NCBI GenBank assembly: GCA_902620525.1
Contig: CACNIK010000001.1
Location: 101,001 to 165,000, forward strand
Direction of reading: 5' to 3'
Source of the DNA: an uncultured Pelagibacteraceae bacterium
GTDB lineage: Bacteria; Pseudomonadota; Alphaproteobacteria; Pelagibacterales; Pelagibacteraceae
DNA: 64,000 bases
Within the stretch, counting starts at the first letter, position 1. Each line of letters begins with the position of its first letter. The notes beneath the pieces are model-generated. The model was not told the origin of the DNA and searched no databases. It saw nothing but the letters and a program-made list of their open reading frames with translations. Positions 61,808-64,000 of this stretch are shown in pieces. The position numbers and the translations under genes were made by a program.

Positions 61808-61827
61808 TAAATTTTTTTCAGTGCATA

Positions 61828-64000
<2,173 letters not shown>

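Overview
The window is a very AT-rich, tightly packed alphaproteobacterial chromosome segment. It most resembles the SAR11 clade (Candidatus Pelagibacter). The evidence is the very low G+C, one- to four-base gene overlaps, short intergenic gaps, alphaproteobacterial gene neighbours (DUF4164-zapA, aa3-type CoxIV-pntA, DUF1013/TrcR), and a large surface-polysaccharide island lying between 23S and 5S rRNA. That position is the known SAR11 hypervariable region HVR2. The species assignment is inference from layout; no database search was possible.

Region 1 (1-12660) is conserved core. A leftward operon encodes a coiled-coil protein, ZapA, 5-formyl-THF cyclo-ligase and a YmdB-like phosphoesterase. 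A rightward operon carries transketolase, phosphoglycerate kinase and class I aldolase (with no gap gene between tkt and pgk), then thiE, efp and suhB. These are followed by rpmE, a TrcR-like regulator, rpsU with a probable ATT start, cspA and initiator tRNA-Met. Leftward again come 5S rRNA, rpmJ, a 36-residue cytochrome oxidase subunit IV, and pntA1-pntA2-pntB. The 5S gene has its own well-formed promoter and runs into rpmJ after only 11 bases.

Region 2 (12661-61827, about 49 kb) is the island: about 45 genes in about 13 back-to-back transcription units, with no integrase, transposase or phage gene. Its contents are nucleotide-sugar synthesis (CDP-glucose branch, two NeuB-type synthases, NeuC, two CMP-sugar synthetases, a nucleotide-sugar dehydrogenase, epimerases, a DegT aminotransferase, an amidotransferase with HisH/HisF), glycosyltransferases, an O-antigen ligase, an ABC exporter, an MBOAT O-acetylation pair and methyltransferases. 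There are also less usual modules: three radical SAM proteins, a LuxC/LuxE/AMP-ligase/hot-dog cassette, and a split transketolase with acyl carrier protein and a PhyH-type oxygenase. One unit contains a tRNA-Val(GAC)-like gene with abnormal D and T loops.

The strongest new signal is a 15-bp inverted repeat (GTTCA-N5-TGAAC). It occurs at seven intergenic positions in the island, covering the heads of 11 of about 13 transcription units. At several of them it fills the 17-bp spacer between a TTtACT/TTGACT -35 box and a TATAAa -10 box. One copy sits directly before a small MarR-type, EPS-associated regulator gene. I propose that this protein co-regulates the whole island.

Region 3 (61828-64000) is the 3' part of 23S rRNA on the minus strand. 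Reading frames within it are spurious.
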